Both the position numbers and the translations under genes were made by a program. Under the pieces are notes generated by a model that made no database searches, was not told the DNA's origin, and saw only the letters and a program-made list of their open reading frames with translations. Shown here piece by piece: positions 51,927-60,520 of a stretch of 64,000 nt of DNA. The DNA is from Pseudaminobacter sp040049255 (lineage in GTDB: Bacteria > Pseudomonadota > Alphaproteobacteria > Rhizobiales > Rhizobiaceae): the NCBI RefSeq assembly GCF_040049255.1, contig NZ_JBDZDR010000002.1:620001-684000 (forward strand). The letters are read 5' to 3'. Every line of letters begins with the position of its first letter. Position 1 is the first letter of the stretch.

Positions 51927-54900
51927 TCACTGCGCAGCAACTTCCGCCGCGGGCCCGGCTTCGCCGGCGTCCTTGCGCGCGAAATCCTTGCGGGAAATCA
52001 GCGTGTAGAACATCGGCACCACGAACAGGGTGAACAGCGTTCCCACCAGTACGCCCGAAAAGATCACCAGACCCATCGAATGGCGCGCAGCGGCGCCAGC
52101 GCCTGCCGCCTTGATCAGCGGCACCACGCCAAGCGCCATGGCGGCGGTGGTCATCAGGATCGGCCGCAGGCGGACCTTGGCCGACGCCACGATCGCCTCC
52201 ATACGAGAAAGGCCATGCTCCTCGCGCTGCTGGTTGGCGAATTCGACCAGCAGGATGCCATGCTTGGTGATGAGGCCGATCAGCGTGATCAGGCCCACCT
52301 GCGTGTAGATGTTCAGCGTACCGAGCCCAAGGTTGAGGGGCACGAGGGCGCCGAAGATCGAAAGCGGCACCGACATCATGATGATCAGCGGATCGCGGAA
52401 GCTCTCGAACTGCGCCGCAAGCACCAGATAGATCACCACGATGGCGAGGGCGAAGGCGATCAGGATCGTATTGCCCTGTTCCTTCTCCAGCCGCGACTGG
52501 CCGGAATAGTCGACGAAGAAGCCTGAAGGCAGCAGCGGCTTGGCTATTTCTTCGATCGTAGCCAGGCCGTCGCCGGTGGTCACGCCCGGCAGGGGCAGGG
52601 CCGAGATCGTGGCCGAGTTCAGCTGGTTGAACTGCTCGATCGAGGCCGGCGAGGCATTGGTGCTGATGTTCACCACTGCCGACAGCGGCACCATTTCGCC
52701 TGTCATGCTGCGGACGAAGAACTGACCGAGCTTTTCCGGATTGCCGCGGAAGGTATCCGGCACCTGGGTGATGATGTCGTAGCTGTTGGCGTCGCGATCG
52801 AATTGCGCGATGGCGCCGCCGCCGACCAGCAGACCGAGCGTCGTTCCGATATCCCGGATGGGAATATTGAGCGCCGCCGCGCGATCGCGGTCGATGGTAA
52901 TCGTCACCTGCGGGGCGTCGAAGGAGAGCGAGTTCTGCACGATGATGAATCGCCCTGAAGCCGTCGCCTTCTGCTTGATCGCCTCGGCCACTTCGAACAC
53001 CTGGCTCGGGTCGCCGGTCGACTGGATGACCAGCGAGATCGGCAGGCCGCCGCCCGCGCCGGGCAGAGATGGCGGCGCGAAAACCAGCGCCTGGGCACCG
53101 GCCACCTTCTTCAGCCGGTTCTGGATGTCCTGCTGGATTTCCTTCTGCGAGCGCGTGCGATCGGCCCAGTCATTGAATGCCCAGACCGAGAAGCCGCTGT
53201 TCGTCTCGCCGCCGAGGCCGACGATGGAGAAGTTGGCGCGCAGTTCGGGCAGATCCGCCGTCAGGTCGCGAATCTGGTCGGCATAGAGGCTGGTGTATTT
53301 GGTCGTGGCGTAGCGCGGCGCCTGGATGAGCGAGAACAGAGCGCCGGAATCCTCCTCGGGCGCCAGCTCGCTCGAGGTCTTGACGAACATGAAGCCGGTC
53401 ACCGCCACCAGCGCCACGACGACCAGCATCGTCACCGGGCGGTATTTCAGCGAACCGGAGACCAGCCGCTCATAGCGATTGGCAATGCTGTCGAAGGTCC
53501 GGTCCACCAGGCTCTGGAAACGGCCATGGCCGGGCTTCAGCAGCCGGGCAGACATCATGGGGGTAATGGTGACGGCGACGAAGCCCGAAATGATGACCGC
53601 GCCTGCCAGCGTAACGGCGAATTCCCTGAACAGCGAACCGGTCAGGCCGCCGGTAAAGGCGAGCGGTGCGAACACGGCGGCAAGCGTGATCGTCATGGCC
53701 ACCACCGGCGCGAAGATTTCGCGCATGCCCTTGAACGCCGCCTGCATCGGCGACATGCCTTCTTCCATATGCCGGTGGATGTTCTCCACCACCACAATAG
53801 CGTCATCGACCACCAGGCCGATGGCTAGAACCATCGCCAGCAGCGAAAGCAGGTTGATCGAATAGCCCATCGTCAGAAGGATGAAGCAGACACCGATCAG
53901 CGACAGCGGAATGGTGACCACCGGCATCACCACCGAGCGGAACGAGCCGAGGAACAGCAGGATGACCACGATCACGATGGCTACCGCCTCGGCAATGGTC
54001 TTGAAGACTTCGGAGATCGAAGCGCTGATCGTCTCGGTGGAATCGTAGACGAGATTGATCGTCATGCCGTCCGGCAGGCTGCTCTGGATGGCAGGCAGTT
54101 CCTTGATGACGGCCGAGGCAGTGTCGAGCGGATTGGCCGACGGGGTGGGGAACACGCCGATGAAGGTGCCCGGATTGCCGTTGAAATTCACCACCGTGTC
54201 GGTGCTTTGGGCGGCGAGTTCGACCTTGGCGACATCGCGCAGCCGCACGACATTCCCCTTGTCGGACCGCAGCGGCAGCGCGCCGAACGCCTCGGGGTTC
54301 TGCAGCGTGGAGCGCAGCGTGATGGAATGGGCGACATATTCGTTCTTGGTCTTGCCGGGGGCGGCAAGGAAGTTGGACGAATTGATCGCGTTCAGCACTT
54401 CCGCCGCGGTCAGGCCCCGGGCGGCGAGCCGGATCGGGTCGATCCAGACGCGCATCGAATAGTTCGCTGCGCCCAGCACCTGCACTTCGGCCACGCCCTG
54501 GATGGTGGAAACGCGCGGGCGGATGACGCGCTCGATATACTCGGTCAGCTCCTCCGACGTCATGTTCGGATTCTGCATCGCCAGATACATGATTGCGAAC
54601 TGCTGGCCAGTGCCCTTGACGATGGTCGGGTCCTTGGCGTCGCTCGGCAGCTTGCCCTTGACCTGCTGCACCTTGGACATGACCTCGGTCAGCGCCACGT
54701 CGGGATCGGAGCCGAGCTTCATCTGCACAGTCACGATGCTGGCCGAAGGCCGGCTCTGCGACGTGACATAGTCGATGTTCTCGGTCGTGGAGACCGCAGA
54801 GGAAATCGGCGCGGTGATGAAGCCCTGGATCAGGTCCGGGCTCGCGCCCGGATAGGCCGTGGTGATGGTGATCACCGTTTCATCGACCTTCGGATACTGC

Positions 54901-55004
54901 CGCACCGAAAGATTGAAGATGCCCTGGAAGCCGAGAAGCAGGATCAGCAGGGCAACGACCGTCGACAGGACCGGCCGACGGATGAAGATGTCGGAAAAGC
55001 TCAT
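51927..55004 (-). CDS. RND multidrug efflux permease (AcrB/MexB-type)
   Basis: A 1025-residue inner membrane proton antiporter with twelve helices and two large periplasmic loops. It has the Asp pair in VVDDAIVVVENIHRHMEEG (TM4), MSFSDIFIRRPVLSTVVALLI at the start and the RND repeats GLITKHGILLVEFAN near the end. The substrates cannot be named from sequence. It shares a 4-base overlap with the adaptor gene upstream, and both are transcribed away from a TetR regulator. No outer membrane factor gene is adjacent. Confidence 0.94.
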   Translation of the reverse strand: MSFSDIFIRRPVLSTVVALLILLLGFQGIFNLSVRQYPKVDETVITITTAYPGASPDLIQGFITAPISSAVSTTENIDYVTSQSRPSASIVTVQMKLGSDPDVALTEVMSKVQQVKGKLPSDAKDPTIVKGTGQQFAIMYLAMQNPNMTSEELTEYIERVIRPRVSTIQGVAEVQVLGAANYSMRVWIDPIRLAARGLTAAEVLNAINSSNFLAAPGKTKNEYVAHSITLRSTLQNPEAFGALPLRSDKGNVVRLRDVAKVELAAQSTDTVVNFNGNPGTFIGVFPTPSANPLDTASAVIKELPAIQSSLPDGMTINLVYDSTETISASISEVFKTIAEAVAIVIVVILLFLGSFRSVVMPVVTIPLSLIGVCFILLTMGYSINLLSLLAMVLAIGLVVDDAIVVVENIHRHMEEGMSPMQAAFKGMREIFAPVVAMTITLAAVFAPLAFTGGLTGSLFREFAVTLAGAVIISGFVAVTITPMMSARLLKPGHGRFQSLVDRTFDSIANRYERLVSGSLKYRPVTMLVVVALVAVTGFMFVKTSSELAPEEDSGALFSLIQAPRYATTKYTSLYADQIRDLTADLPELRANFSIVGLGGETNSGFSVWAFNDWADRTRSQKEIQQDIQNRLKKVAGAQALVFAPPSLPGAGGGLPISLVIQSTGDPSQVFEVAEAIKQKATASGRFIIVQNSLSFDAPQVTITIDRDRAAALNIPIRDIGTTLGLLVGGGAIAQFDRDANSYDIITQVPDTFRGNPEKLGQFFVRSMTGEMVPLSAVVNISTNASPASIEQFNQLNSATISALPLPGVTTGDGLATIEEIAKPLLPSGFFVDYSGQSRLEKEQGNTILIAFALAIVVIYLVLAAQFESFRDPLIIMMSVPLSIFGALVPLNLGLGTLNIYTQVGLITLIGLITKHGILLVEFANQQREEHGLSRMEAIVASAKVRLRPILMTTAAMALGVVPLIKAAGAGAAARHSMGLVIFSGVLVGTLFTLFVVPMFYTLISRKDFARKDAGEAGPAAEVAAQ

Positions 55005-56179
55005 TTCTTTGCCTGCTCCGGCTGGGTCGGAAGGGCAGGGTTGACGGTGTTGTCGATGGCCACCGGCGCGCCGTTGGAAAGCCGGTTCTGGCCTGCCGTC
55101 ACCACCTGATCGCCGGCGGCAACTCCTTGCAGGATTTCAACAAGCCCGTCGGAGCGGCGTCCCGTCTTCACGAAAACCTGTCGTGCGACGAGCTTCGGCT
55201 CGGGCTGCTCGGAGGCCTTGGCCTCGTCCACGACGCCCGCGCCGCCAGAATTCGCCGCTGCCTGCGGCTCTTCCGGGCGGATCACGAAGACATAGTCTCC
55301 GTAAAGGCTTGTCACCACGGAGGTCTGCGCCAGCGCGACCACGTTCTTCTCCTCAGGCAGGATCACGCGCGCCTGGACGAACTGGCCCGGGCTGAGCTTT
55401 CCGCCGGAATTGGCCACTTCGGCCCGAACCGCCACGAGGCGCGAAACCGGGTCCACCTTCGGCTCGACGCCGATGATGGTTCCTTCGAACGGCATATCCT
55501 CGGACGAGACGCCGAAGCGGACATGGCCGCCGATCTTCAGCAATCCAATCTGCTGTTCGGGAATCGAGAAATCGACATACATCGTCTCCAGGTCCTGAAG
55601 GGTGGCCACGATGGTGCCGGGGGCGAGATACTGGCCCAGATCGACCCTGGGAATGCCGACGGTGCCGTTGAAGGGGGCCCGAAGCTGTTTCTGGTCCACC
55701 AGGGCCTGAAGCTTCGCCACCTGCGAGGCAGAGGCATCGGCGGCCGCGCGAGCGGAATCGACCGTCACATCCGAACCCACGCCGCGCTTCTGCAGCACAG
55801 CGGCGCGTTCCAGGGTCGTCTTGTCGAGCGCGGCCTGCGTCTTGGCCGCGGCAAGATCCGCCTGCTGAACGGCGTCATCGAGCTGGATAAGCACGGCGCC
55901 GGCCTTCACCTGCTCGTTGGCGGTGAAACGGATTTCCTTGACCAGCCCGGCGGTCTCGACGGTCAGGTCGACACCCCTTGATGCGCTGACCGTGCCGATG
56001 GCCTCGATACCGGGCGTCCAGGTAACCGGTTCGACCTCTTGCGACGACACGGTGAGCGTCGCCACCGGCATGTTGGCGAAAAACTGCTTGATGGCGTTGT
56101 CGCGGAACAGGTTGAAACCGACGATCCCGCCGCAAACGAGCACAAGGAGAACAAAGGCAATAAGGAAGCGCTTTATCAT
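55001..56179 (-). CDS. RND efflux periplasmic adaptor (membrane fusion protein)
   Basis: A 392-residue membrane fusion protein. An N-terminal helix (about 5-25) anchors it; the lipoyl-like halves (GLVKEIRFTANEQVKAGAVLIQLDD and QLRAPFNGTVGIPRVDLGQYL) flank the alpha-helical hairpin, and a beta-barrel domain follows. It links the permease to an outer membrane channel. A perfect palindrome lies upstream at 56288-56303. Confidence 0.93.
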   Translation of the reverse strand: MIKRFLIAFVLLVLVCGGIVGFNLFRDNAIKQFFANMPVATLTVSSQEVEPVTWTPGIEAIGTVSASRGVDLTVETAGLVKEIRFTANEQVKAGAVLIQLDDAVQQADLAAAKTQAALDKTTLERAAVLQKRGVGSDVTVDSARAAADASASQVAKLQALVDQKQLRAPFNGTVGIPRVDLGQYLAPGTIVATLQDLETMYVDFSIPEQQIGLLKIGGHVRFGVSSEDMPFEGTIIGVEPKVDPVSRLVAVRAEVANSGGKLSPGQFVQARVILPEEKNVVALAQTSVVTSLYGDYVFVIRPEEPQAAANSGGAGVVDEAKASEQPEPKLVARQVFVKTGRRSDGLVEILQGVAAGDQVVTAGQNRLSNGAPVAIDNTVNPALPTQPEQAKK

Positions 56180-56287
56180 AGCGTCACCGACATCGAAAAA
56201 CTGGGTTGAGCTGGCTCAGGCACACGTCTTCATCCCCACGCTGCCTTCCGGAAAAAGCAGTGGTTGAAAACTTGGTGGCATTTACTG

Positions 56288-56303
56288 TACCGTCTGGACG
56301 GTA
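56288..56303. promoter_or_regulatory. TetR operator candidate TACCGTCTGGACGGTA
   Basis: A perfect inverted repeat with 7-bp arms (TACCGTC/GACGGTA) around TG, in the gap between the efflux operon and its divergent TetR gene. It starts 25 bases before the TetR start codon. This is the typical layout for a TetR protein that represses both promoters. Confidence 0.7.
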
Positions 56304-56328
56304 ATGTCAATGTGTTTCGGAGATTCCA

Positions 56329-56877
56329 ATGGCGGCTGAGAAGGTGACATCCCGGCAGAGAATCCTAGCGGCGGCCGCACAAGTGGCGCGGGACGTCGGG
56401 CCGGCCCACCTCTCTCTTGATGCCGTCGCGCAGCGTGCCGCGGTCTCGAAAGGCGGTCTTCTCTATCACTTCCCCAGCAAGGCCAAGCTGCTGGAGGCAC
56501 TGGTGGAGCAGCATCTGAGCGAGTTCGACGCGGCCCTGAACAGGAAGGAGGAGCAGCAACAGGGTTGTCCCAACAGCCTGATCTCGTCCTACCTAAAAAT
56601 GTTTGTCACCGAACTCGAGCAGTCCCAGCCGCCCGCTTCGGGTGTTTTGGCGGCGATGGCGGAGAGCCCCGAGTTCCTGGCCCCCGTCAGGCGCTTCAAC
56701 CGAAAGCTTCTCGACCGCCTCGAAGCGAACTCCAGCAACGAAGCCAAGGCGCTTATCGTCTATCTCGCGCTCGAAGGCATGCGGAGCCTGCGGCTTTTCG
56801 AGGTGGACGTCCTTACGCCGGAAGAACGGGAATCGGTTCTCAGCTCGCTCGCCGCTATGGTGGAAGCGACGGCCTGA
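56329..56877 (+). CDS. TetR-family regulator, likely repressor of the RND pump
   Basis: A 182-residue TetR protein. The DNA-binding domain has RQRILAAAAQVARDVGPAHLSLDAVAQRAAVSKGGLLYHFPSK, and the C-terminal TetR_C-like domain is helical. It diverges from the adaptor-permease operon, with the palindrome at 56288-56303 in the shared promoter. The ligand, perhaps a pump substrate, is unknown. Confidence 0.88.
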   Translation: MAAEKVTSRQRILAAAAQVARDVGPAHLSLDAVAQRAAVSKGGLLYHFPSKAKLLEALVEQHLSEFDAALNRKEEQQQGCPNSLISSYLKMFVTELEQSQPPASGVLAAMAESPEFLAPVRRFNRKLLDRLEANSSNEAKALIVYLALEGMRSLRLFEVDVLTPEERESVLSSLAAMVEATA

Positions 56878-56960
56878 TGGCCCGGCCTTAGGCAGGGCGA
56901 CGGATGGGCCGGGCAGCTTGAGTCGCGAGTCGCTTCGCCCGGGCTATCCGGCGCGCCTGG

Positions 56961-57173
56961 CTATGCCGCGCTTGTCCGCTTCTGCAGCTTGGCGTTCTCG
57001 TTAAGCCGTCGCCAGGCGTCGTTCATCACATCGCGCGCGGCTTTTGCCTCGGTCTCGGTCATCCCCGCCAGGAGATGATCGCCGAACATCGCCGGTTCGT
57101 CGTTGATGAGGTCCCATACGGTCCAGGTGTCCGAGGGATCGAGAATAAGGTCGTAGCGGTCTGTCGTGTCCAT
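56961..57173 (-). CDS. Small hypothetical protein
   Basis: A 70-residue soluble protein, rich in acidic residues, with YDLILDPSDTWTVWDLINDEPA near the start and a helical TETEAKAARDVMNDAWRRLNE end. The start pattern recurs in rhizobial hypothetical proteins as I recall, but no function is known. The frame is open to 57218; I use the ATG at 57173 because the conserved-looking part begins there, but the longer form cannot be excluded. Confidence 0.6.
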   Translation of the reverse strand: MDTTDRYDLILDPSDTWTVWDLINDEPAMFGDHLLAGMTETEAKAARDVMNDAWRRLNENAKLQKRTSAA

Positions 57174-57491
57174 GCCGCCATTGGGCAGCGATTCCTTTAT
57201 CCAAGTCTCAATATGCACAGGGGCATTTGACTCAAATGCGATCTACCTGCGCCGAGGCGCACGCAGTTCCAGGGCGCATGGCCTTGTCGTCCGTGATTCT
57301 TGGTCGATGACGTGCCGCGGAGCCAGGAAAGGAAATGCAGCGGCTGAGGCGACATCAGTCCGATTCGGCGAGGGTGCAGCAATCTTCCTGCTGGCTTGGG
57401 CAGGCATGGCGCACGCAAAGCGCGACTTCGGGCGAGTCGCTCAGTGGGTCGGAAGGAAAGCCGGGGAACCGCGATCGCTGGTAATGAGCGC
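57174..57491. other. Gap between the small hypothetical gene and the tRNA
   Basis: About 320 bases without a supported gene. The left 45 bases may belong to a longer form of the small hypothetical protein. The rest shows no clear hairpin or operator. Confidence 0.35.
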
Positions 57492-57582
57492 TGGCGGAGA
57501 GGATGGGATTCGAACCCACGAGAAGCTTTTGACCTCTACTCCCTTAGCAGGGGAGCGCCTTCGACCACTCGGCCACCTCTCC
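57492..57582 (-). tRNA. tRNA-Ser (anticodon GCT)
   Basis: On the minus strand the acceptor arms GGAGAGG and CCTCTCC pair perfectly, with discriminator G and an encoded CCA. The D arm starts TGGCCGAGTGG, the anticodon loop reads CTGCTAA with GCT (57546-57548), a long variable arm typical of class II serine tRNA follows, and the T arm has GGTTCGAATCCC. It reads AGC and AGU codons. Confidence 0.96.
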
Positions 57583-58054
57583 GGCGCTTCGCTGGATAAT
57601 GAAAAGGGCGCCCACAAGCAATAAGCATAAAAGCCGAATGGCGAAAAAAGCGCACGAAATCCCGAAAAACTTGCCCTCGTGCCTTTAGAAAGGCGCGGGC
57701 GCACCCCGGCAAGCACCGCCGGACGGAGAAAAGTCGAATCGTTTCCCCCGCCGCGCCGCGATTCCTGGGCTCGACAAGAGGGTGGCGGGCGCGGCGGTAG
57801 TGCAAAGGTTAACGACTTATTATGGTGCTTCGGCAAAGCGTGTCATTTGTGCCACATGACTATTGGATAGCGCGCCGACAGCCACACCGAACGTACGATC
57901 CTGGTTGAACGGCGCCGCGCCGTGAGTAATCTCAGGATCGAGGAAGGGGCGAGCGATCGTGTCTTTTTCAATATTGGGGATGGGGCAGGGAAACGCTGTC
58001 CTTCAGCAAAAAATACCCATACCCGTTTATTAACTTTTGACTGGAGGTCAGAAA
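57583..58054. other. Gap of about 470 bases between tRNA-Ser and the porin gene
   Basis: This contains the tRNA promoter on the minus strand (right of 57583) and the porin promoter and leader on the plus strand. The ribosome site of the porin gene (GGAGG at about 58043) is at its end. I see no ORF that looks coding. Confidence 0.4.
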
Positions 58055-59317
58055 ATGAACATCAAGAGCCTTCTTCTCGGCTCCGCTGCGGCCCTCGTCG
58101 CAGTTTCCGGTGCTCGCGCGGCCGACGCTGTCGTCGTCGCTGAGCCCGAGCCGATGGAATACGTCCGCATTTGCGACGTCTACGGCGCCGGCTTCTACTA
58201 CATCCCGGGCACCGAGACCTGCCTGCGCGTCGGCGGCTACGTCCGCTACGACATCGGCGTTGGCAAGGTTTCGGGCCTGACCAACGTCCTCGACAAGCGC
58301 GATCTCGCTGAAGCTCTGGCTGAGCGCCGGGCCGATTACGATGCCGCCTACGCGGACTATCTCGAAGACGGCGGCCTCGAAGACACCGCTGCCAACCGTG
58401 CAGACTTTGCCGATGCGAACCCGTTGCCGGCGCTGCGCGGGCTCAAGACCAACAACACCTACTACAAGCGCGCCCGCGCTGCCATGCAGCTCGACGCCCG
58501 TTCGGAAACCGAACTCGGCACCCTGCGCGGCTACATGCACATCAACTACAACTACGACACGGTTGTTGTTAATGCCGTGGACGAAGCCAACGACCGAGTG
58601 GTTGGCCGCCTGACCGACACGGCCGACCGCTTCGCCATCAATCACGCCTTCATCGAGCTCGGCGGCTTCCGCGTCGGCAAGACCGACTCGCTGTTCTCGA
58701 CCATCACCGGCTACGCCGGCGGTGTGATCCAGGACGACCTGGTTTCGTACGGCCCGTTCGGCACGCACCAGATCGCCTATACCTACACCGGCGGCAACGG
58801 CTTCTCGGCCACGGTTGGTGTTGAAGAGGGCAACGGCGTCGACTTCACCATCGACTCCTACGCTCCGCACGTGGTGGCTGGCGCTGGCTGGACCCAGGGC
58901 TGGGGCGGCGTCTCGGGCGTTGTCGGTTACGACTCGGTCTGGAACGAGTGGGCTGGCAAGCTCCGCCTCGACGTCAACGCCACCGAGCAGCTCTCGCTCT
59001 TCGCGATGGCCGGCTACGGCAGCGAGAAGAACGCTCCCGTCAGCTTCTACAAGCAGTGGAGCGGCAAGTGGGCCGTCTGGGGCGGCGGCACCTACAGGTT
59101 CAACGAGAAGGCCTCGGTCAACCTGCAGGGTTCGTGGGCTCAGGGCAAGGGCAAGTTTGAATCGCCGCGCCAGGCCGCTGTGGTCGCCAACGTCGCCTAC
59201 GAGCTCGTTCCGGGCTTCGTCATCACCCCGGAAGTGGCCTGGACCCAGGAGCGCGCAGTCAACGGCGATCGCGAATCCCAGTGGGGCGGCTTCCTGCGCT
59301 TCCAGCGTTCGTTCTAA
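58055..59317 (+). CDS. Alphaproteobacterial outer membrane porin (Omp2/Porin_2 family)
   Basis: A 420-residue trimeric porin of the Brucella Omp2 / rhizobial Porin_2 type. The signal peptide (1-22) ends in SGARA. The mature part starts with ADAVVVAEPEPMEYVRICDVYGAGFYYIPGTETCLRVGGYVRYD, including the characteristic Cys pair, and ends in a C-terminal Phe strand (WGGFLRFQRSF). The ATG at 58055 is 8 bases after GGAGG. Highly biased codon use (many GCC, AAC, CTC) suggests strong expression. A strong terminator follows. Confidence 0.95.
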   Translation: MNIKSLLLGSAAALVAVSGARAADAVVVAEPEPMEYVRICDVYGAGFYYIPGTETCLRVGGYVRYDIGVGKVSGLTNVLDKRDLAEALAERRADYDAAYADYLEDGGLEDTAANRADFADANPLPALRGLKTNNTYYKRARAAMQLDARSETELGTLRGYMHINYNYDTVVVNAVDEANDRVVGRLTDTADRFAINHAFIELGGFRVGKTDSLFSTITGYAGGVIQDDLVSYGPFGTHQIAYTYTGGNGFSATVGVEEGNGVDFTIDSYAPHVVAGAGWTQGWGGVSGVVGYDSVWNEWAGKLRLDVNATEQLSLFAMAGYGSEKNAPVSFYKQWSGKWAVWGGGTYRFNEKASVNLQGSWAQGKGKFESPRQAAVVANVAYELVPGFVITPEVAWTQERAVNGDRESQWGGFLRFQRSF

Positions 59318-59340
59318 TCGGCTTATCAGCTGATTTGAGA

Positions 59341-59370
59341 GACCCGGCGGGCAACCGCCGGGTCTTTTTT
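59341..59370 (+). terminator. Rho-independent terminator of the porin gene
   Basis: Arms GACCCGGCGG and CCGCCGGGTC with loop GCAA, followed by TTTTTT, 23 bases after the porin stop. This is a textbook intrinsic terminator. Confidence 0.95.
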
Positions 59371-59407
59371 ATTTGCCGCTTGTGCGGCGAGAAGCATCCG
59401 GCGCGAG

Positions 59408-60295
59408 TCAGCCCGCCGTGCCGTCTGCGCGATCCAGAAACTCCGCGATCCGGTTGGGCAACTCGCCGGTTTCCAGCAGCGGGGCGTGGCCCTGGCCGGA
59501 AACGGTTAGCGCTTCGAGCCTCGGATGGCGCTGCTCCATCTCCTGCAAGGTTTGCGCCGAAAGCAACGTCGAGTGTTCGCCGCGAATGGCCAGTACGGGT
59601 ACCGGATAAAGCCCCTGAAACTGCGGCCACATGGTAGGCAAGGGGACGCTGAGGTCCAGTTGGGACAGCGTTTTCAGAAGTGCCGGGTCGAAGTCGGGCA
59701 CCGGAACGCCGCCCCGGTCGCGGTAAAGCGCAGCCACGAATCGTCTCCAATCCCTGCCGCTCAGGGCCGGAAACGCCTTGCCATGAAGAGACCGTTGCAT
59801 GGCGAGCGCTTCGTCGAAGCTTCTCGGCTTGGGTGCGGTTTCCAGATAGGCGCGGATGCGCGCAAACCCGGCCGCTTCCACGACCGGCCCGATGTCGTTC
59901 AACACCACGGCCCGCAGCACGGCCGGTCGCATTGCCGCCAGAAGATGAATGATCAGCCCGCCGCGCGAGGTGCCGATGAATGCACCGTGCTCAACTTCGA
60001 GCGCAGTGAGGCCCGCGAGAATGTCGTCGGCCTCGACGTTCAGATTGTAGTTCCGCCAGTTCTTGTCATAGGCGGATCGGCCGCGACCGCGGTAGTCGAA
60101 TGCCGCTACCTTGCGCGCGTTGGCGCGGGATAGATGAAGCGAAAGTTCGTGAAAATCCCTTGCGTTGCGGGTGAGGCCGGGCAGGCAGATGACCGGCGTT
60201 TTGCCAGTATTCGCTGCGCCATAGACGCGGGCGTGAAGGCGAAGACCATCCGGAGCAGAATAGAAGAAATCCGAAAACTCTGCATTGTCGGCCAT
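59408..60295 (-). CDS. Alpha/beta hydrolase
   Basis: A 295-residue alpha/beta-fold hydrolase. The nucleophile is in GTSRGGL (GxSxG); the oxyanion segment is CLPGLTRNARDF and the catalytic His is in GQGHAPLL near the C-terminus. An acidic member lies around AIRGEHSTLL. The substrate is unknown; an esterase or a small-molecule hydrolase is likely. It converges on the porin gene. Confidence 0.88.
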   Translation of the reverse strand: MADNAEFSDFFYSAPDGLRLHARVYGAANTGKTPVICLPGLTRNARDFHELSLHLSRANARKVAAFDYRGRGRSAYDKNWRNYNLNVEADDILAGLTALEVEHGAFIGTSRGGLIIHLLAAMRPAVLRAVVLNDIGPVVEAAGFARIRAYLETAPKPRSFDEALAMQRSLHGKAFPALSGRDWRRFVAALYRDRGGVPVPDFDPALLKTLSQLDLSVPLPTMWPQFQGLYPVPVLAIRGEHSTLLSAQTLQEMEQRHPRLEALTVSGQGHAPLLETGELPNRIAEFLDRADGTAG

Positions 60296-60520
60296 TCAGG
60301 CTCCTGTGGTCAGGTGGCAAGAACGCTTGTTATTTGACATTGCGGCGGGCGGCTACGCCCTGCACTTGCAAGAACCCTAGATCATCGACGGGAGGAAAGC
60401 GAAGCCGATTCTCAGAGCGTGCGGCCGTACAAGGGCCGGTGGCCTGGCCAACGGTGAGCGCAGCGCCGATGCTGGGGAGGAGGCAGCGGCCTTGATAGAC
60501 CATTTGCCTTGGCGGCTAGA

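Noticed and set aside
57492..57582. tRNA-Ser as an attachment site of a genomic island
   Set aside because: No integrase gene, no repeated 3' end of the tRNA and no change in gene character are visible on either side within the window.
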